64,000 bases of DNA, from positions 23,634,598 to 23,698,597 of the forward strand of contig OZ023213.1 in the NCBI GenBank assembly GCA_963995525.1, in the 5' to 3' direction. Below, piece after piece: positions 1-10,907 of this stretch; position 1 is the stretch's first letter; every line of letters begins with the position of its first letter. The translations under genes were made by a program, and so were the position numbers. A model generated the notes under the pieces. The model saw only the letters and a list, made by a program, of their open reading frames with translations, was not told the DNA's origin and did no database searches. Origin of the DNA: Escarpia spicata (lineage: Eukaryota; Annelida; Polychaeta; Sabellida; Siboglinidae).

Positions 1-64
1 TAACTCTAGAAAAAGCCATGAGAGAGTAGCCGGCCGAGCGAAGAGTGCGACCGGGAACATATGC

Positions 65-330
65 TCATACACGGTCAGCAAGGTGCCGTGGAGTGTTTGC
101 ATTCACGGCACCGTCAATCAAAGTCAACACTTTAAACTGAATTAGCTGCGCCACACGTAGCCAATGCAACTCTCGTAGTGCCGCCGTCATGCTGTGATGC
201 TCGCGCCGATCTAAGCAGACGACGTCATGCGCACCTGATCGCTGGGCCATCTCTAGTCGGTGCAGCAAGGTTCCGATAATACCGAAAGGGCCGCGTTTCC
301 GAAGTCGAGTCGCGGCATGACTAGCGCATG
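65..330 (-). pseudogene. LINE reverse transcriptase, C-terminal fragment
   Basis: The open frame 65-268 (67 codons) matches in pattern the region just after the reverse transcriptase domain of L2/CR1-type LINEs. It has LLHRLE-like, RSITAVL-like and LHWL-like words that also occur in the intact LINE ORF at 20,712-23,822. Upstream, to about 330, a second frame continues the same similarity (RLDFGNA), so there is a frameshift near 285. No catalytic motif is present. It is a dead fragment of a mobile element, not a host gene. Confidence 0.7.
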
Positions 331-680
331 TTTCTCTGGATTTGTTAAACCGCAGTCGATCAGGTGCTGTTTATAGCTAAGATCTATCAATATCAATTAT
401 ACAATAATTTTAGTTCCTCTCCTCCATATGCCAACAGAAGTGACGCACGATCACAATCACGTCCAATTATAGCACTATAACAAAACGCACAGTACAATAA
501 GTTAAGATGACGTCGTTTTATATTTTACGGTCAATTTATTCTGACGAAAGGTAGACAATTAACGTCTTCAAGAAAAGGCAAAACAAGATAATTTATGGAC
601 GTTGTGCTGCAAAAGCTAAGTGTAATACGTGACATTATTAAAGGCACGTAGAGGTATTCCTTATAGCTATCCATATGGCT
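331..680. other. AT-rich stretch without recognised features
   Basis: I see no convincing ORF, RNA gene or repeat structure here. Confidence 0.5.
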
Positions 681-689
681 CCTCGGAGG

Positions 690-930
690 GCTTTACTCTT
701 CACTCCCTGGCAAACATGTTCAATCGAACATCATAACTTTTATTATAGATGTCTCAACGAAACATTCAGCAACGCTGCAATTACTGCGGGAAGAACACAG
801 CACACAAATATCCACCACCACGTATATCCTGGTACTCTTTCATACAAGGGAGTGAACTGCAACAAACCGAACGACCATGGTTTGAAACAACAGCAAGATG
901 GTTCGAACGCCGAATCTCTCGAATGAAAAT
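690..930 (-). mobile_element. tRNA-derived SINE copy (minus orientation)
   Basis: This is an inverted copy of the SINE at 5,252-5,545. It shares CTCCCTGGCA, TGTTCAATCGAACA and the ATTCAGCAACGCTGCAATTA region. A B-box-like GTTCGAA lies at its 5' end on the minus strand, near 900. The small overlapping ORFs on the plus strand are by-products. Confidence 0.6.
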
Positions 931-1483
931 CAGAAGTTCTATAGACTATGCCACTGCGCCTCGGACAATAAAGTCGTGCTCACTATGATACACAATATCG
1001 TTACTCTCCAAACCTTAACCCAACACACAACGGTAAACGATCGACTATTTTTTAAACATCATACAATTTACAATGTTGTTAAGATAAAAGGTGTTTTATA
1101 TTTAACATGTAAAACGTTTTATTTAAGAACATCGTCTTCTCGTTGCGATTAGTTGAGCCAATTAACTATGGTCGGTTTAATGTTAGCGTTTAAATAAACC
1201 AGCCATTTGTCATCGCTACTAACCAAAGATATATCACAGATGAAAGTGTGAATTTGCATACTGGTGTTATTATGTTATTATCCCACTCCGCCGTCTGGCC
1301 GACTTCTCGAATGCCAGGGCCTCCGGTCAATAAACTGTACATCGGGCTACTGCGTGTTGCAAAAACTATCCACAGACGACGAAAATGGGCGAAAACTGGG
1401 CCGCAAATGACCACAGTTTTTGCTTGTCAACGTGTAGGTAGTGAACATGTAATTCATATATATATATATATATATATATGTAA
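931..1483. other. Non-coding stretch with a short (TA)n tract
   Basis: It is AT-rich with an alternating TA tract at about 1456-1480. The overlapping ORFs on both strands are not supported by any domain. Confidence 0.45.
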
Positions 1484-1555
1484 TCGAACACCGTCTCAAT
1501 TTCTCTGGGAAGCATCCAGTTATGCTGCAATTAAAGCGCGAAGACAATTTATACG
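1484..1555 (-). mobile_element. SINE fragment
   Basis: This piece shares AATCGAACAC, GAAGCATCCAG and GCGCGAAGAC with the SINE family seen in full at 5,252-5,545, in inverted orientation. Confidence 0.5.
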
Positions 1556-1595
1556 CAAATGTCCATAATTAGTTTAATTACCGATATATTCTCTT

Positions 1596-1826
1596 GATTG
1601 AGGGTCCACGATGCTCTATCCGCTGCGCCAATGCGGTTCACAGGTAGGATACGAACCGGGTTTTCTCGATTGAGGGTCCGCGATGCTCTATTCACTGCGC
1701 CAATGCGGTTCACAGGTAGGATACGAACCGGGTTCTCTCGATTGAGGGTCCGCGATGCTCTATCCGCTGCGCCAATGCATCTCACAGGTGGGATTCGAAC
1801 CCCGGTCCCTCAAACGACAGTCCAGA
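1596..1826 (-). repeat. Three tandem 72-bp tRNA-like units
   Basis: GATTGAGGGTCC starts recur at 1596, 1668 and 1740, an exact 72-bp period. Read on the minus strand, each unit has an A-box-like TGGCGCAGCGGATAGAGC and a B-box-like GGTTCGTATCC. The piece at 1788-1806 carries the canonical form GGGGTTCGAATCCCA. These are the internal Pol III promoter elements of a tRNA. The period equals a tRNA length with no spacer, so this is a tandem tRNA-derived SINE head or tRNA-pseudogene array. A complete cloverleaf was not established. Confidence 0.7.
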
Positions 1827-1899
1827 GCTAACGTCCACCGCTCCCCACTTGTTGGATCACATCGCAATTGGATGACACGGCTGAAGGCCGATGATTACG

Positions 1900-2170
1900 G
1901 GCGCAGTCGGAACCCCATTCGTGAGGTTATGGGTTCAAATCATCTTGTTGCCCTATCAAACCGTTGGCAAGTTTGTTCACTCTACATTGCTCCGGTTCAT
2001 TCAGCTGTGTGAATGAGTACCTGGCTATAACCAGAGGTGGTTCTTTCTGAGCGACTAATCTTGGCACAGTACTTGCAGCGTAGCTGAACGCTTCCCAGAG
2101 TTGCCGCGATGGTGTTCGCTCGAACAGGTCTGTCAGAGAGTAAAATGGAAAGCGATCTGAGCCGTCCCAA
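1900..2170 (+). mobile_element. tRNA-derived SINE copy
   Basis: A B-box GGGTTCAAATC lies at about 1931. It is followed by the family body: GCAAGTTTGTTCACT, CATTGCTCCGGTTCA, GTGTGAATGAGTACCTGG, and later GAACAGGTCTGTCAGAGAG. It parallels 5,266-5,480 closely in the same orientation. Confidence 0.65.
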
Positions 2171-2640
2171 CGACTGGGTTCCGCGCTGCATGAAAACGTG
2201 AAGGAATGAAGAAAACAAGGTAAGATGGAGATACTAAGAGAATGAGTGAGCAGAATTTGATCAAGAAAGTACGGGAAACGGAATACGTAGGAAGATGGAG
2301 AAGAAGAATACCAACATTTAGATGGAAGTATTGTGTCAAGAGAGATTTCAATAGGCCACTGGTTAATATATCAGAGTGGGAAAGAACGTAGGTTATCGCG
2401 ATAGATGTAAACAAACTCGTCAAAAGGCTGAACAGATCACGGATGTACCTCCCATGCAGAAAGCGACAAAGGGGAAGAGGGCGACATAGACTTGATAGTT
2501 AGAATGTTAGCTTCTCCACTGTTTTCATTCTAATGTCTGCTTTGTGAGGTGGACGATTACGCTAATAATCATACTGCGATCACACAGAAAGCAAGATCAT
2601 TCCATACCTATATTACAAAACTATATGGTTTTCTGTCTAC
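2171..2640. other. Unassigned non-coding stretch
   Basis: It is a purine-rich stretch. No domain-bearing ORF or repeat was recognised. Confidence 0.4.
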
Positions 2641-2663
2641 ATGTCTGTTTGTCTTTTCGAAAG

Positions 2664-2745
2664 TGAATGGGTGAGTGAGTGAGTGTTTTAGTGTGTGAGT
2701 GTGTGAGTGAGTGATTGACTGACTGAGTTAGTGAGCAAATGCTTG
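2664..2745. repeat. Degenerate (GTGA)n microsatellite
   Basis: A run of GTGA/GTGT tetranucleotides with interruptions. The same tetranucleotide forms the large arrays at 46.97 and 48.5-49.2 kb. Confidence 0.7.
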
Positions 2746-2769
2746 TATGCGTTAGCGCTTACGAACCTG

Positions 2770-3020
2770 AACTAGGGAACCTGACTAGTTTATTTTGTTA
2801 TTAAAATCAGCACGTCCATCGGCGTCATCTGACGAGACATTTAAATTAGGCGACAATTTTCTTGCGCCACCTGACATTTTGGGATGTAATCGTTACTGTG
2901 CCAATACAAAACGAGTCCCTAATGGGTTCTACCTAAATAGATAAGTGAGTCTGTTTTTGGTACTACTTAAAATATAACAGTGAGTTCTTACATAGCGCAG
3001 TATCCAGTCAGGACAACAGT
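2770..3020. repeat. Diverged direct duplication, copy 1 (copy 2 at 3,565-3,855)
   Basis: It shares, in order, ACTAGTTTATTTTGTTA, CGACAATTTTCTTGC, TGTAATCG, AACGAGTCC and CAGTGAGTTCTTACATAGCG with 3,565-3,855. The last block also resembles the SINE 3' region near 5,800-5,880 (opposite strand). Confidence 0.6.
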
Positions 3021-3025
3021 TCTAT

Positions 3026-3190
3026 GTGCTTCACCCTTTACCTCCCGGCATACTGCCCTTCTCTGTGCAGCCTTCAGCCACGCTGCAGTTACTAGCGAAG
3101 ACTATTTGTTCACTTAAATGTCCATCGCTGTATCTTGCCACGTGCTCGTTTATACAACCTGTTTGGCTAAAAACTCATAGGTTACAGATA
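3026..3190 (-). mobile_element. SINE copy (minus orientation)
   Basis: The piece shares CCCGGCATACTGCCCTTCTC, GTGCAGCCTTCAGC and TAGCGAAGACTATTTG with the reverse complement of 5,690-5,800. Confidence 0.6.
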
Positions 3191-3445
3191 ACTGTTCAAC
3201 AAGTTCTGATTTCACATAATAAGATAATTCGTCCGACATGATATGGCTGCAAATATATAACCAAACAACCATGCTGCCCGCGTCTGATATCCACAACGTC
3301 CACACCGTCCACTTGCGTTAAACATGCTATGTCTCGTTCAAAATAAATAATTTATTTATTTAGACAGGAGGCCTCACTGATGCGCAAAATACGGAAATGC
3401 CGGCACGTCACGAGTCAAGTAACAAAAAAGGCAGCGAATGTGTGT

Positions 3446-3520
3446 GTGAGTGACTGCGTGCGAGAGTGAGTGACTGCGTGCGAGAGTAAGTGGCTGCGTG
3501 CGAGAGTGAGTGAGAGAGAG
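3446..3520. repeat. 20-bp minisatellite
   Basis: About three copies of GAGTGACTGCGTGCGAGAGT, followed by a short GAGA tract. Confidence 0.75.
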
Positions 3521-3564
3521 GTAGTGAATGATTGTTACTGTGTATGAGCGCTTATGTTGCGGGT

Positions 3565-3855
3565 TACGCGACTGGTTTATTTTTGTTAGTAAAATGGTGT
3601 TATCTAAATAGCTTTTTAAAAATTATGCGACAATTTTCTTGCACAGTCTGGCTTTCTTCTGGTTGTAATCGCTACCTTGCGTTCTTCACCAAACCAGCAA
3701 TGTGCTCTATTTAGACAGGCGGGAAATTTCGCAGTCGCTGCACGTTGCACGACGCGTTGTAACGTTTTTCGTGATAAAACGAGTCCTTAAATGAATACTA
3801 CTTAAAATGTAACAGTGAGTTCTTACATAGCGCGGTATCCAGTCATGACAACAGC
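3565..3855. repeat. Diverged direct duplication, copy 2
   Basis: Second copy of the segment at 2,770-3,020; see there for the shared words. Confidence 0.6.
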
Positions 3856-3859
3856 TCAA

Positions 3860-5000
3860 AGTGTCATTGCCACGTAGGAGAAGGTTGGGACCATTGATCG
3901 TAGGGAGCTGTCAGCCACCCCCTGTAACTTTGTTAATACTTATCATACATTTAGTTTTCCGAGCTCTGTAAAAGCAGGTCATGCTATTTACAACTTCACG
4001 GTCGTTTGAATAATTACGGACGCCTAACGGCGAGCCAAATCACGATTGCATGTGTTTTTAACGATAAAATGTTGTTGAGTAAATATATTTTCCCTTCAGC
4101 GCAGTTAGTGGAGTCTCAAGAGCATCATATTAATTAATAAATGAAAAACTAGGAACAGACTGCCAGCTTTTAGATAATATATATGTTCCATTCAAATACG
4201 TGGTGCTACCGTATGGTTTATTTACCCAGGCGTAATGCTATATGTCTTTGGGAACGTTCCGATATTAGCGATCACAATTAATATAATCTAACATGTACAT
4301 ATCATTGTGAGTATGTCTTTTGTAACCTTATCATGTTAGCTCCGGTGGGTGGATCCGAACGAAATGTTCTCCAGTTTTCCGAGGTGTAGGGCATAACTAC
4401 GAACATGGCCTGGTTGGATGTGAAGTTACTGTATTACCATTCGTACAATTATCCTTTATTTATTTCCGATTTCACAAGAGAAAGATGCCATACATTTATT
4501 ATTAAGCTGGGATATATCGCTGAACCTCTCACAAATGCAAGAATACTGTTAATTTCTCACAGCTCATGGTAAGTTTGCCACCTCCCTTCGCAACGCCAAC
4601 TATATTTTCCAATATGAAGTTCACTCTAATGCTATCTCCAAAATTGTCATCGTGCGCCACTTGAAGAGAACGGTTTCACGAAGTATTCATATTCATTCAT
4701 AGCGTTGCCAAAAAAAGAATAATACAGTGGACTTATGGACTCTTAGCAGAACATTATTAAACTAGAGAGACCAATAATGGAAGGGAAAGTTGAAGGCAGC
4801 AGAAGCAGAGGAGGCGTTAATGGGAGAAGGACGTGGAATGGATGGGAGCGGACGTCTAGCGAGTGGGAGATTGGTGCTGTCTACAGACAATCCATCAAAG
4901 CTGCAACGTCCGGAAATGGATAAGCAAATCCATCCATTCAATACAGTAGCTACCAGCCCATGTCAGTAGTTATGCCGCCAGGCCCCCCGGAAAACTGGAC
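3860..5000. other. Unassigned non-coding stretch
   Basis: No domain-bearing ORF or RNA gene was recognised in this 1.1-kb AT-rich stretch. Confidence 0.4.
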
Positions 5001-5138
5001 ATTTGTTTGGACCCGCCCACTGGAGCGGCCGTGGTGAGGTTACAAAATACTCAGTATTTTGTATATATATATATATATATATGCGTGAGTATTTTGCTAC
5101 CTCACCACGGCCGCTACAGTGGGCGGATCCAAACAAAT
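5001..5138. repeat. Perfectly placed inverted repeat (hairpin), 53-bp arms
   Basis: The left arm 5001-5053 (ATTTGTTTGGACCCGCCCAC... ACAAAATACTCA) is the near-perfect reverse complement of 5086-5138. The 32-bp loop is mostly (TA)n. This is the structure of a foldback MITE or a cruciform-forming palindrome. Confidence 0.8.
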
Positions 5139-5167
5139 TCGAACGCGGGTTTTCTCAGATATGTAAT

Positions 5168-5186
5168 TATATATATATATAACAGG

Positions 5187-5255
<69 letters not shown>

Positions 5256-5256
5256 C
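5168..5256. repeat. (TA)n microsatellites
   Basis: Three alternating TA blocks separated by short interruptions. The ORFs rich in Tyr-Ile across here are artefacts. Confidence 0.9.
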
Positions 5257-5545
5257 CGAGAGAACCCGGGTTCGAATCGTGTGCGGCGGTGTCGAATCTT
5301 GGGCAAGTTCGTTCACTATACGTTGCTCCAGTTCACTCAGCTGTATGAATGAGTACCTGGCTATAGACAGCATGGTGTGTATTTGTGTACGAATAGTCTT
5401 CGCGCATTAAATGCATCGTGGCTGGATGCTTTCCAGAGAAGTCGAGATTGTGTTCGATTGAACAGGTCTGCCAGGGAGTAAAGTGTAACGCGCTTTGAGC
5501 ACTCTCGAGCACTGGAAACTGCGCTATATAAGAACTGTCCTTTTT
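5252..5545 (+). mobile_element. tRNA-derived SINE, best copy
   Basis: It starts with a tRNA-like 5' part holding a B-box GGGTTCGAATC at about 5269. The body (GGGCAAGTTCGTTCACTATA, GTTGCTCCAGTTCACTCAGC, GAATGAGTACCTGGCTATA) ends with GCGCTATATAAGAACT. At least six more copies or fragments occur in this window: 690, 1484, 1900, 3026, 5600, 5900 and 41,630. Confidence 0.7.
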
Positions 5546-5599
5546 ATTGTGAACAGAACCGGGCAGCACGGTGGTTTATATCTGGGCAGCCATCTCATG

Positions 5600-5880
5600 T
5601 CGATTGAATCATATAAAATCAGAACTGTTTTATAGTTATTTGTAACCTCTGAAGTAGTAGCCAAACTTGCCGTACAGACGAGCACGTGGCAAGAGACAGC
5701 GATGGACATATAAGTGAGCAAATAGTCTTCGCTAGTAATTGCAGCGTATAGCTGAAGGCTGCACAGAGAAGGGCAGTATGCCGGAAGATAAATTGTGAAG
5801 CCTTTGAGCTGTTGTCAGGACTGGATACTGTAAGAATTCACTGATACACATTAAGTAGTATCCATTTAAGGACTCGTTTT
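5600..5880 (+). mobile_element. SINE copy
   Basis: This is the direct-orientation counterpart of the inverted copy at 3,026-3,190. It holds GAAGGCTGCACAGAGAAGG and GCAGTATGCCGG, and ends near a block related to 3,780-3,850. Confidence 0.55.
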
Positions 5881-5899
5881 ATCATGACAAACTTTACAA

Positions 5900-6070
5900 C
5901 GCGCAGGTTTGTTAGGGGGTAAAGTGTATCGCGCTTTGCGCAGCCCCAAGGACTGGACACTGCGCTACATAAGAACTTTCCTTCACGCTGTGGTCTCAAG
6001 TGGAGGCCAATTGAACACGCGAACAAAATCGTGTTTCTCTGAATGTTGCTACGCCTACAACGTTTCGGCA
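5900..6070 (+). mobile_element. SINE-like repeat, inverted copy at 41,630-41,800
   Basis: GGGGTAAAGTGTATCGCGCT, AAGGACTGGACACTGCGCTA and CTCTGAATGTTGCTACGCC match the reverse complement of 41,640-41,795. Short ORFs on both strands are by-products. Confidence 0.65.
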
Positions 6071-6313
6071 TACCTGCCAGGGCTGTTGTAATACCCTATG
6101 ATTAGGCAATAGGTAATTACCTATAGGAACTATGTTTTGTAGTGCATTCTTAATAAAAGACGTGAGTTGGCTGGGCTGTCATCAAATGTGTGCTACGCGT
6201 ATGATTAAAGTATGTGTGCTTGAACAGCTGAATTCATCTAATATACACGAACTATCATTTCATGGTGGCGGCGATGCATTGACGGACTCACTCGTTGTCG
6301 AATGAAACGTCGA

Positions 6314-6540
6314 CGTACCGTATTTTTACGGAATTATGCTGTAGAATATACGGTAGCATCTTTACGGCGTACCGTATTTTTTACGGAATTGTGCTGTAGA
6401 ATATACGGTAGAATGTTTACGATGTACCGTATTTTATATGGAATTGTTGAATAGCCCGTGGAATTGTTATGATGCCATATTTTTTATAGTAGAATATTTA
6501 CGGCGTGTGGTATTTTTAAGGTATTATATTAACGAATATA
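6314..6540. repeat. ~54-bp minisatellite made of small palindromes
   Basis: Three to four diverging units start GTACCGTATTTTTACGGAAT and include GTAGAATATACGGTA. Each unit can pair with itself (TACCGTAT with ATACGGTA). Confidence 0.7.
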
Positions 6541-6999
6541 CATAGATTATTAAGTAACGTGATGGTAAAATGACTGACTGCACGGGCGCCAACTAAGTAG
6601 GGCCTACTACTAATGTAATCGTAGACAGAACACCTCTGATCTTGCCCTATATGAAAAAAACATATGTATGAACATCACATTAATATCAAAATAAAGCATT
6701 GATATATAAACTCTGCTGATGCTTAATAGCAATACCCTAATCTACTACACGATGACACAGAGCAATTGATGGTAAAGGTAATTTATGAATGGTACCTACA
6801 TAAAAATACATGCATATTGATGAGATAGCTAAACAGCTAACACAAACAAAAACAGGATCATCAAGAAAACTTATAATTAATTAACAAGAAAAAAAAGAGC
6901 AAATGTTGGGGTGGTGGTGGCAGTGGTCCCACAATTTAAAGTCACATCAGCATAACAATTATAATGCTGTCAAAGTTCAACTTTATGCAGACCTATCAG

Positions 7000-7420
7000 G
7001 CATGCATTTGAAATGCACAACTGTTGTGGAAGATTAACAAACCCCGTAGGAAAAATTCAGAAGGAAAGTGTTAAAACATACTGCATACGTATTGCAAATG
7101 CACTAAAAGTAAAGCATATACACTAAAACCTTTAAAAACTCCATGGGAAAATGTATATAAAACTTCAAAACACGATGTCAATTGTAATAAAGGTCGATGT
7201 ACTGAATTCATATTGACTTCAAAGTGTATATGCTAAAATTCATATAAAAACCCAATGGGAAAATGTACGGGGAAGTCTTCAAACAATGTAAATTGTTAAA
7301 AAAGGTCAATGAGGTGCATACATATTGTGTATGCATTTGAAGTAAAAATTGTACACATTAAAACCTTCTCAAAACCCTGTGTGGAAAATTACAAGGAAAG
7401 TGTAAACAAAGTGTTGATTG
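7000..7420. repeat. Degenerate ~120-bp tandem repeat
   Basis: About three to four diverged units share CCCAATGGGAAAATGTA-like, AAAGGTCGATGTACTGAATT-like and GTGTATATGCTAAAA-like words. Confidence 0.5.
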
Positions 7421-8040
7421 TTTACTATTATGCCCAAAAAAATATTAACATTCGCAAACAATAACCTTTGCTATAGTCAAACATGAACAATGTTAGATTT
7501 AATCTGTATCTACTAGAGAGTATACATGTGTAAACATCAAAGTAGATTACACAAGTTGTACAGTTACATTTGTTATACTAAAGTAACAGCTTTCATAGAA
7601 TCGTCTATAACTTTTTATCCCTATTCAATAAGTGGCGATTGTGTTCTGTTGTGGCCTAATGCAATAACTGAGGTACTCAGAGGAAAAGTTGTATTGTTCT
7701 GACCCCAGAAGGATAAGTAAGAAATTACTATTAACCATGAAATATATTATTTGAGAGATTTGTAATTAAGGGGAGACACCTCACCTAAATGTTTTTCTGA
7801 ACAAAATACTCAAAAAGTGTTTCCAGCATATTCGGATTGCTTATTATGTTAGCTATCAATAAAGTTCACTTTTATAACCGTTACGTACCTCTAAGTCAAT
7901 GGTATTCCTGGATAAAAAATAAAACAAATCCATTGAACGTGCAATTACAAAAACCGTAACTAGCTATTGTGTCTCCCTTTTACTGCTCAGTCCACTTGTA
8001 GAGCCAGGAGTGGATGGATTCTGCTTGTAGCCAATGACAC
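7421..8040. other. Unassigned AT-rich stretch
   Basis: No supported feature was seen. Confidence 0.4.
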
Positions 8041-8046
8041 TTTGCA

Positions 8047-8155
8047 GGCCCTGGACATCGTACTTGGCTTTCTTGTACAGTGCACGGTCTCCACTCTTGA
8101 AAGCATCCTGTTTCTCTTTTAGCTTGAATGTCAGGTCTCTGGGGAACCACGAAAC
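8047..8155 (-). pseudogene. LINE ORF2 fragment (endonuclease-RT linker)
   Basis: On the minus strand a ~36-codon stretch reads WFPRDLTFKLKEK, then AFKSGDRALYKKAKYDVQ. This pattern is typical of the linker between endonuclease and reverse transcriptase in LINEs that encode PWF/KLK-type segments. Similarity stops abruptly after YDVQ. It is a short relic without function. Confidence 0.55.
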
Positions 8156-8261
8156 CGTAACCCTAAGTCCTAACCCTTAATACATACATACATACATGCA
8201 TTATCTGTTTGTTTACTTAGTCATTAAGAAGAGGGGCAAAAGACATCAAGGGCAATTAACC

Positions 8262-8313
8262 GGGGGGGGGGGGGGGAGACATAGGGGCAAAAGACCGGGG
8301 GTGGGGGGGGGCA
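8262..8313 (+). repeat. G-run region, possible G-quadruplex
   Basis: A run of about 16 G residues, then GGGG, GGGGG, and a 9-G run within 52 bp on the plus strand. Confidence 0.7.
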
Positions 8314-8334
8314 TATGGCCGTAACCGATGCATG

Positions 8335-8580
8335 AACGCAGACAACTAGAAGTATCGGATTTTCCGCGGGACGAAACGACACGATTTTTAGACCCGCGAT
8401 AACGCTGGCCGAAACGCAGTTCTCTGACTATTTCGTAATAATTAATCGCTGCCATCGGCGTTGTGTTTTAGTGGTCGGATGTGTTAATGAGACCAATACC
8501 CGTATTCCAGCGCCACAACAGCAAGAACATGAATTCGTAAATCGAAAACAATCAACGGCAACGGCATCGAATTGTTTAGG
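8335..8580 (+). other. Weak candidate exon with a strong splice donor
   Basis: One plus-strand frame is open for about 80 codons and ends at TTTAG|GTAAGTCAG, a near-consensus splice donor at 8580/8581. The translation (including RCVLVVGCVNETNTR) is not recognised, and no start or upstream acceptor is certain. A chance frame is quite possible. Confidence 0.2.
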
Positions 8581-9479
8581 TAAGTCAGATAGTTATTATC
8601 GAACTATACCGTGCATATTACAGTGTCTGTAAATGTGACAGTAACGTTTGTCCAATCGCTCGTTTGGTTATCCGTGGTCTTTGAGATATCACTGGATCTT
8701 ACATTAAATAGTTTTTAGTCGGATAAAGTCATTGGCAGCATCAATGTCCGACTAAGTCTAAGTTAGCATGTTCGACGAAATATTAGGCCCTACGCAAACA
8801 CTAAAACAGGAGTTTCTGAGAAGCATTTTAGAGAACATCTATGGAAAAAACGTGGAAGCTCTACTAACGATACCGCATCGCCGTCTGGGCAAATCGGTGA
8901 TAGTTATGAAAGCATACGTTTAATCTTTTTGACCTATTATCTAAGCAGTTCGTTTTGACTTATAACAGTCACAGCATAATAGAAAAGTTAACAAACGATC
9001 CCGTTGCATCTTACAAACACACTAAAGTATTGACCCCTCCAGAAATACAAATCTTGTAGTTGTGGTCATGGACGTAGACCCCCGTTTTGCGAAGCGTGTT
9101 TCCGTCGTATGTCACTCAAACCAATTTTTCTAAGAATTTGTTTGCATTCCATCGATGTTATATAACGGCTAGTGACTTATAATTTCGATATTTGATGCAA
9201 AAGTGTGTTGCGATTGTTTACAAGACAGCATGTCAAACCTAGTATTCGATTGTTAATGTAAATGTTTATTGATTTCTATAGCACCATATTTATACAATAA
9301 TATTCTATGGTGCTGTACAGTACAATAAATGGCATTGTAGAAAGTTAAAACAAAACAAGCATTCAACATAATACAAATATTGATATAAAAAGGTAAAACT
9401 ATAAAACGAGTAAAATTAATAATTTCAATAGAAACATCGAACATATTTTATATAATTATCTAACAAGTGTAAAACTATT
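8581..9479. other. Unassigned stretch
   Basis: It lies between the weak exon candidate and the LINE remnant. No supported feature was seen. Confidence 0.4.
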
Positions 9480-9679
9480 TAAATTAGTAACATTTATAAG
9501 TCAATTGTATGCAATTCTAAAATAGTGAGTCTTCAGTTTGCTCGTAATATACTGACATTGTTGCAACTGCGAACATATTTGGGAAGGGAGTTCCACAGTT
9601 TCAGTGCAGCAACTTTAAAAGCACGATCTCCCAGAGTTTTCCTTTTTGTCCTTGGTACATCAAGTTTAAGATCATCCAG

Positions 9680-10474
9680 CTATCTTAGACCGTAATGGAT
9701 GCTTCTAGGAGTCAGCATTTCCGATATAAATTCTGGTCCGTGGCCATGTAATGAATTAAATGTCAGTAAGCAAATCTTATATTTAATGCGAAATTCCACC
9801 GGCAGCCAGTGAAGTGGCTTTAGTACTGGAGTGATATGGTTATATTTGCCGATTCTGCACAACTCTCTGGCTGCGGTGCTTTGAACCATTTGTAATTTCC
9901 TTATAAGGTATTTTGGTAAGCCGATCAAAAGGGCATTACAGTAGTCAATATGGCTGTGGATCAGAGCATGTATCCGTTTCTCTGTACCATGTTGATCAAC
10001 ATATTTTCTGATTTTTCCGATGCTATAAAGTTGTGCATAAGCTGCCCGACATTTGAACTTGACATGTTCTTCCATAGATATGTGTTTATCAAAATAAGCG
10101 CCCAAATTTCGCACACAATTCAGTGCATGTACCTCGTAGCCCCCGATGTTAATGTCTGTGTTGGTGCATTTTACTAATTGTTGCGGAGTGCCAATTAAAA
10201 TGTACTCAGTCTTGGAGTTATTCATTTTGAGTTTCATGCCTTGCATCCAGCTATTGATGTCTCTGATGCATCGTTCCATTGACTCATGGTTACTGTCCAT
10301 ATAATCAGGATGGGAATCACAGTAAACCTGATGATCATCGGCGTAGGCATGCCCCAGTTTCCCATGCTGAACATTGACAGAGAAAACAGGGCTATAGTAC
10401 TCTGAGAATTCAACAGGACCTAGGCATGAGCCTTGCGGTACTCCCTGATCCAGTTTATACTGCTCAGACACCAT
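9680..10474 (-). pseudogene. LINE reverse transcriptase, catalytic part
   Basis: This 264-codon frame holds LDQGVPQGSCLGP (RT motif 4) and HAYADDHQVY, the YADD catalytic box. It then has the SKTEYILIG motif and the C-terminal LHWLPVEFRIKYKICLL block that LINEs of the L2/CR1 group share. It overlaps by 11 bp, in another frame, with the upstream RT piece 10,464-10,727. It is a broken copy. Confidence 0.85.
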
Positions 10475-10727
10475 TGATAGAAATACGCTGCGACCTTGAT
10501 TGGAGATAAGAGGAAAACCAATTTAGAGCTGTGCCTGATACTCCAAAAGAGCGATTCATTATATTTAACAAAATGTTGTGGTCCACTGTATCAAAAGCCA
10601 ACAAGTCAATTAAAACCAGTTGTGTTACCTTCTGTTGATCCATGTTTAGAAGAATATCAGACTGGACCTTAACTATAGCGGTTTCTGTAGAATGCTCTGC
10701 TCTATAAGCAGACTGACAAAGTGGCAA
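10464..10727 (-). pseudogene. LINE reverse transcriptase, N-terminal piece
   Basis: CQSAYRAEHSTETA (the AYR..HSTETAL box) and a degenerate catalytic box are seen. The usual LxAFDTV has become LLAFDTVDHNILL, so the D..KAFD motif has lost the residues just before AFD. It is joined to the YADD-bearing piece only through a frameshift near 10,470. Confidence 0.8.
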
Positions 10728-10907
10728 AGGAAATCCACAGTCTGACTGAAAACAAAGTTAGTTTACAACAGCTCGCTCAGTTAATTTTGATACATACTGG
10801 AGATTCGATACAGGATGATAGTTTAAAAAAAAAGGATCCAATCCTGCTCTTTTAAGCAGCGGCACTACAAGTGCAGTCTTCCACTCATATGGCAATAGAT
10901 GGTCAGT

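Noticed and set aside
1596..1826. Functional tRNA gene cluster
   Set aside because: Boxes are present, but no complete cloverleaf with acceptor-stem pairing could be shown, and there is no spacer for leaders or terminators.
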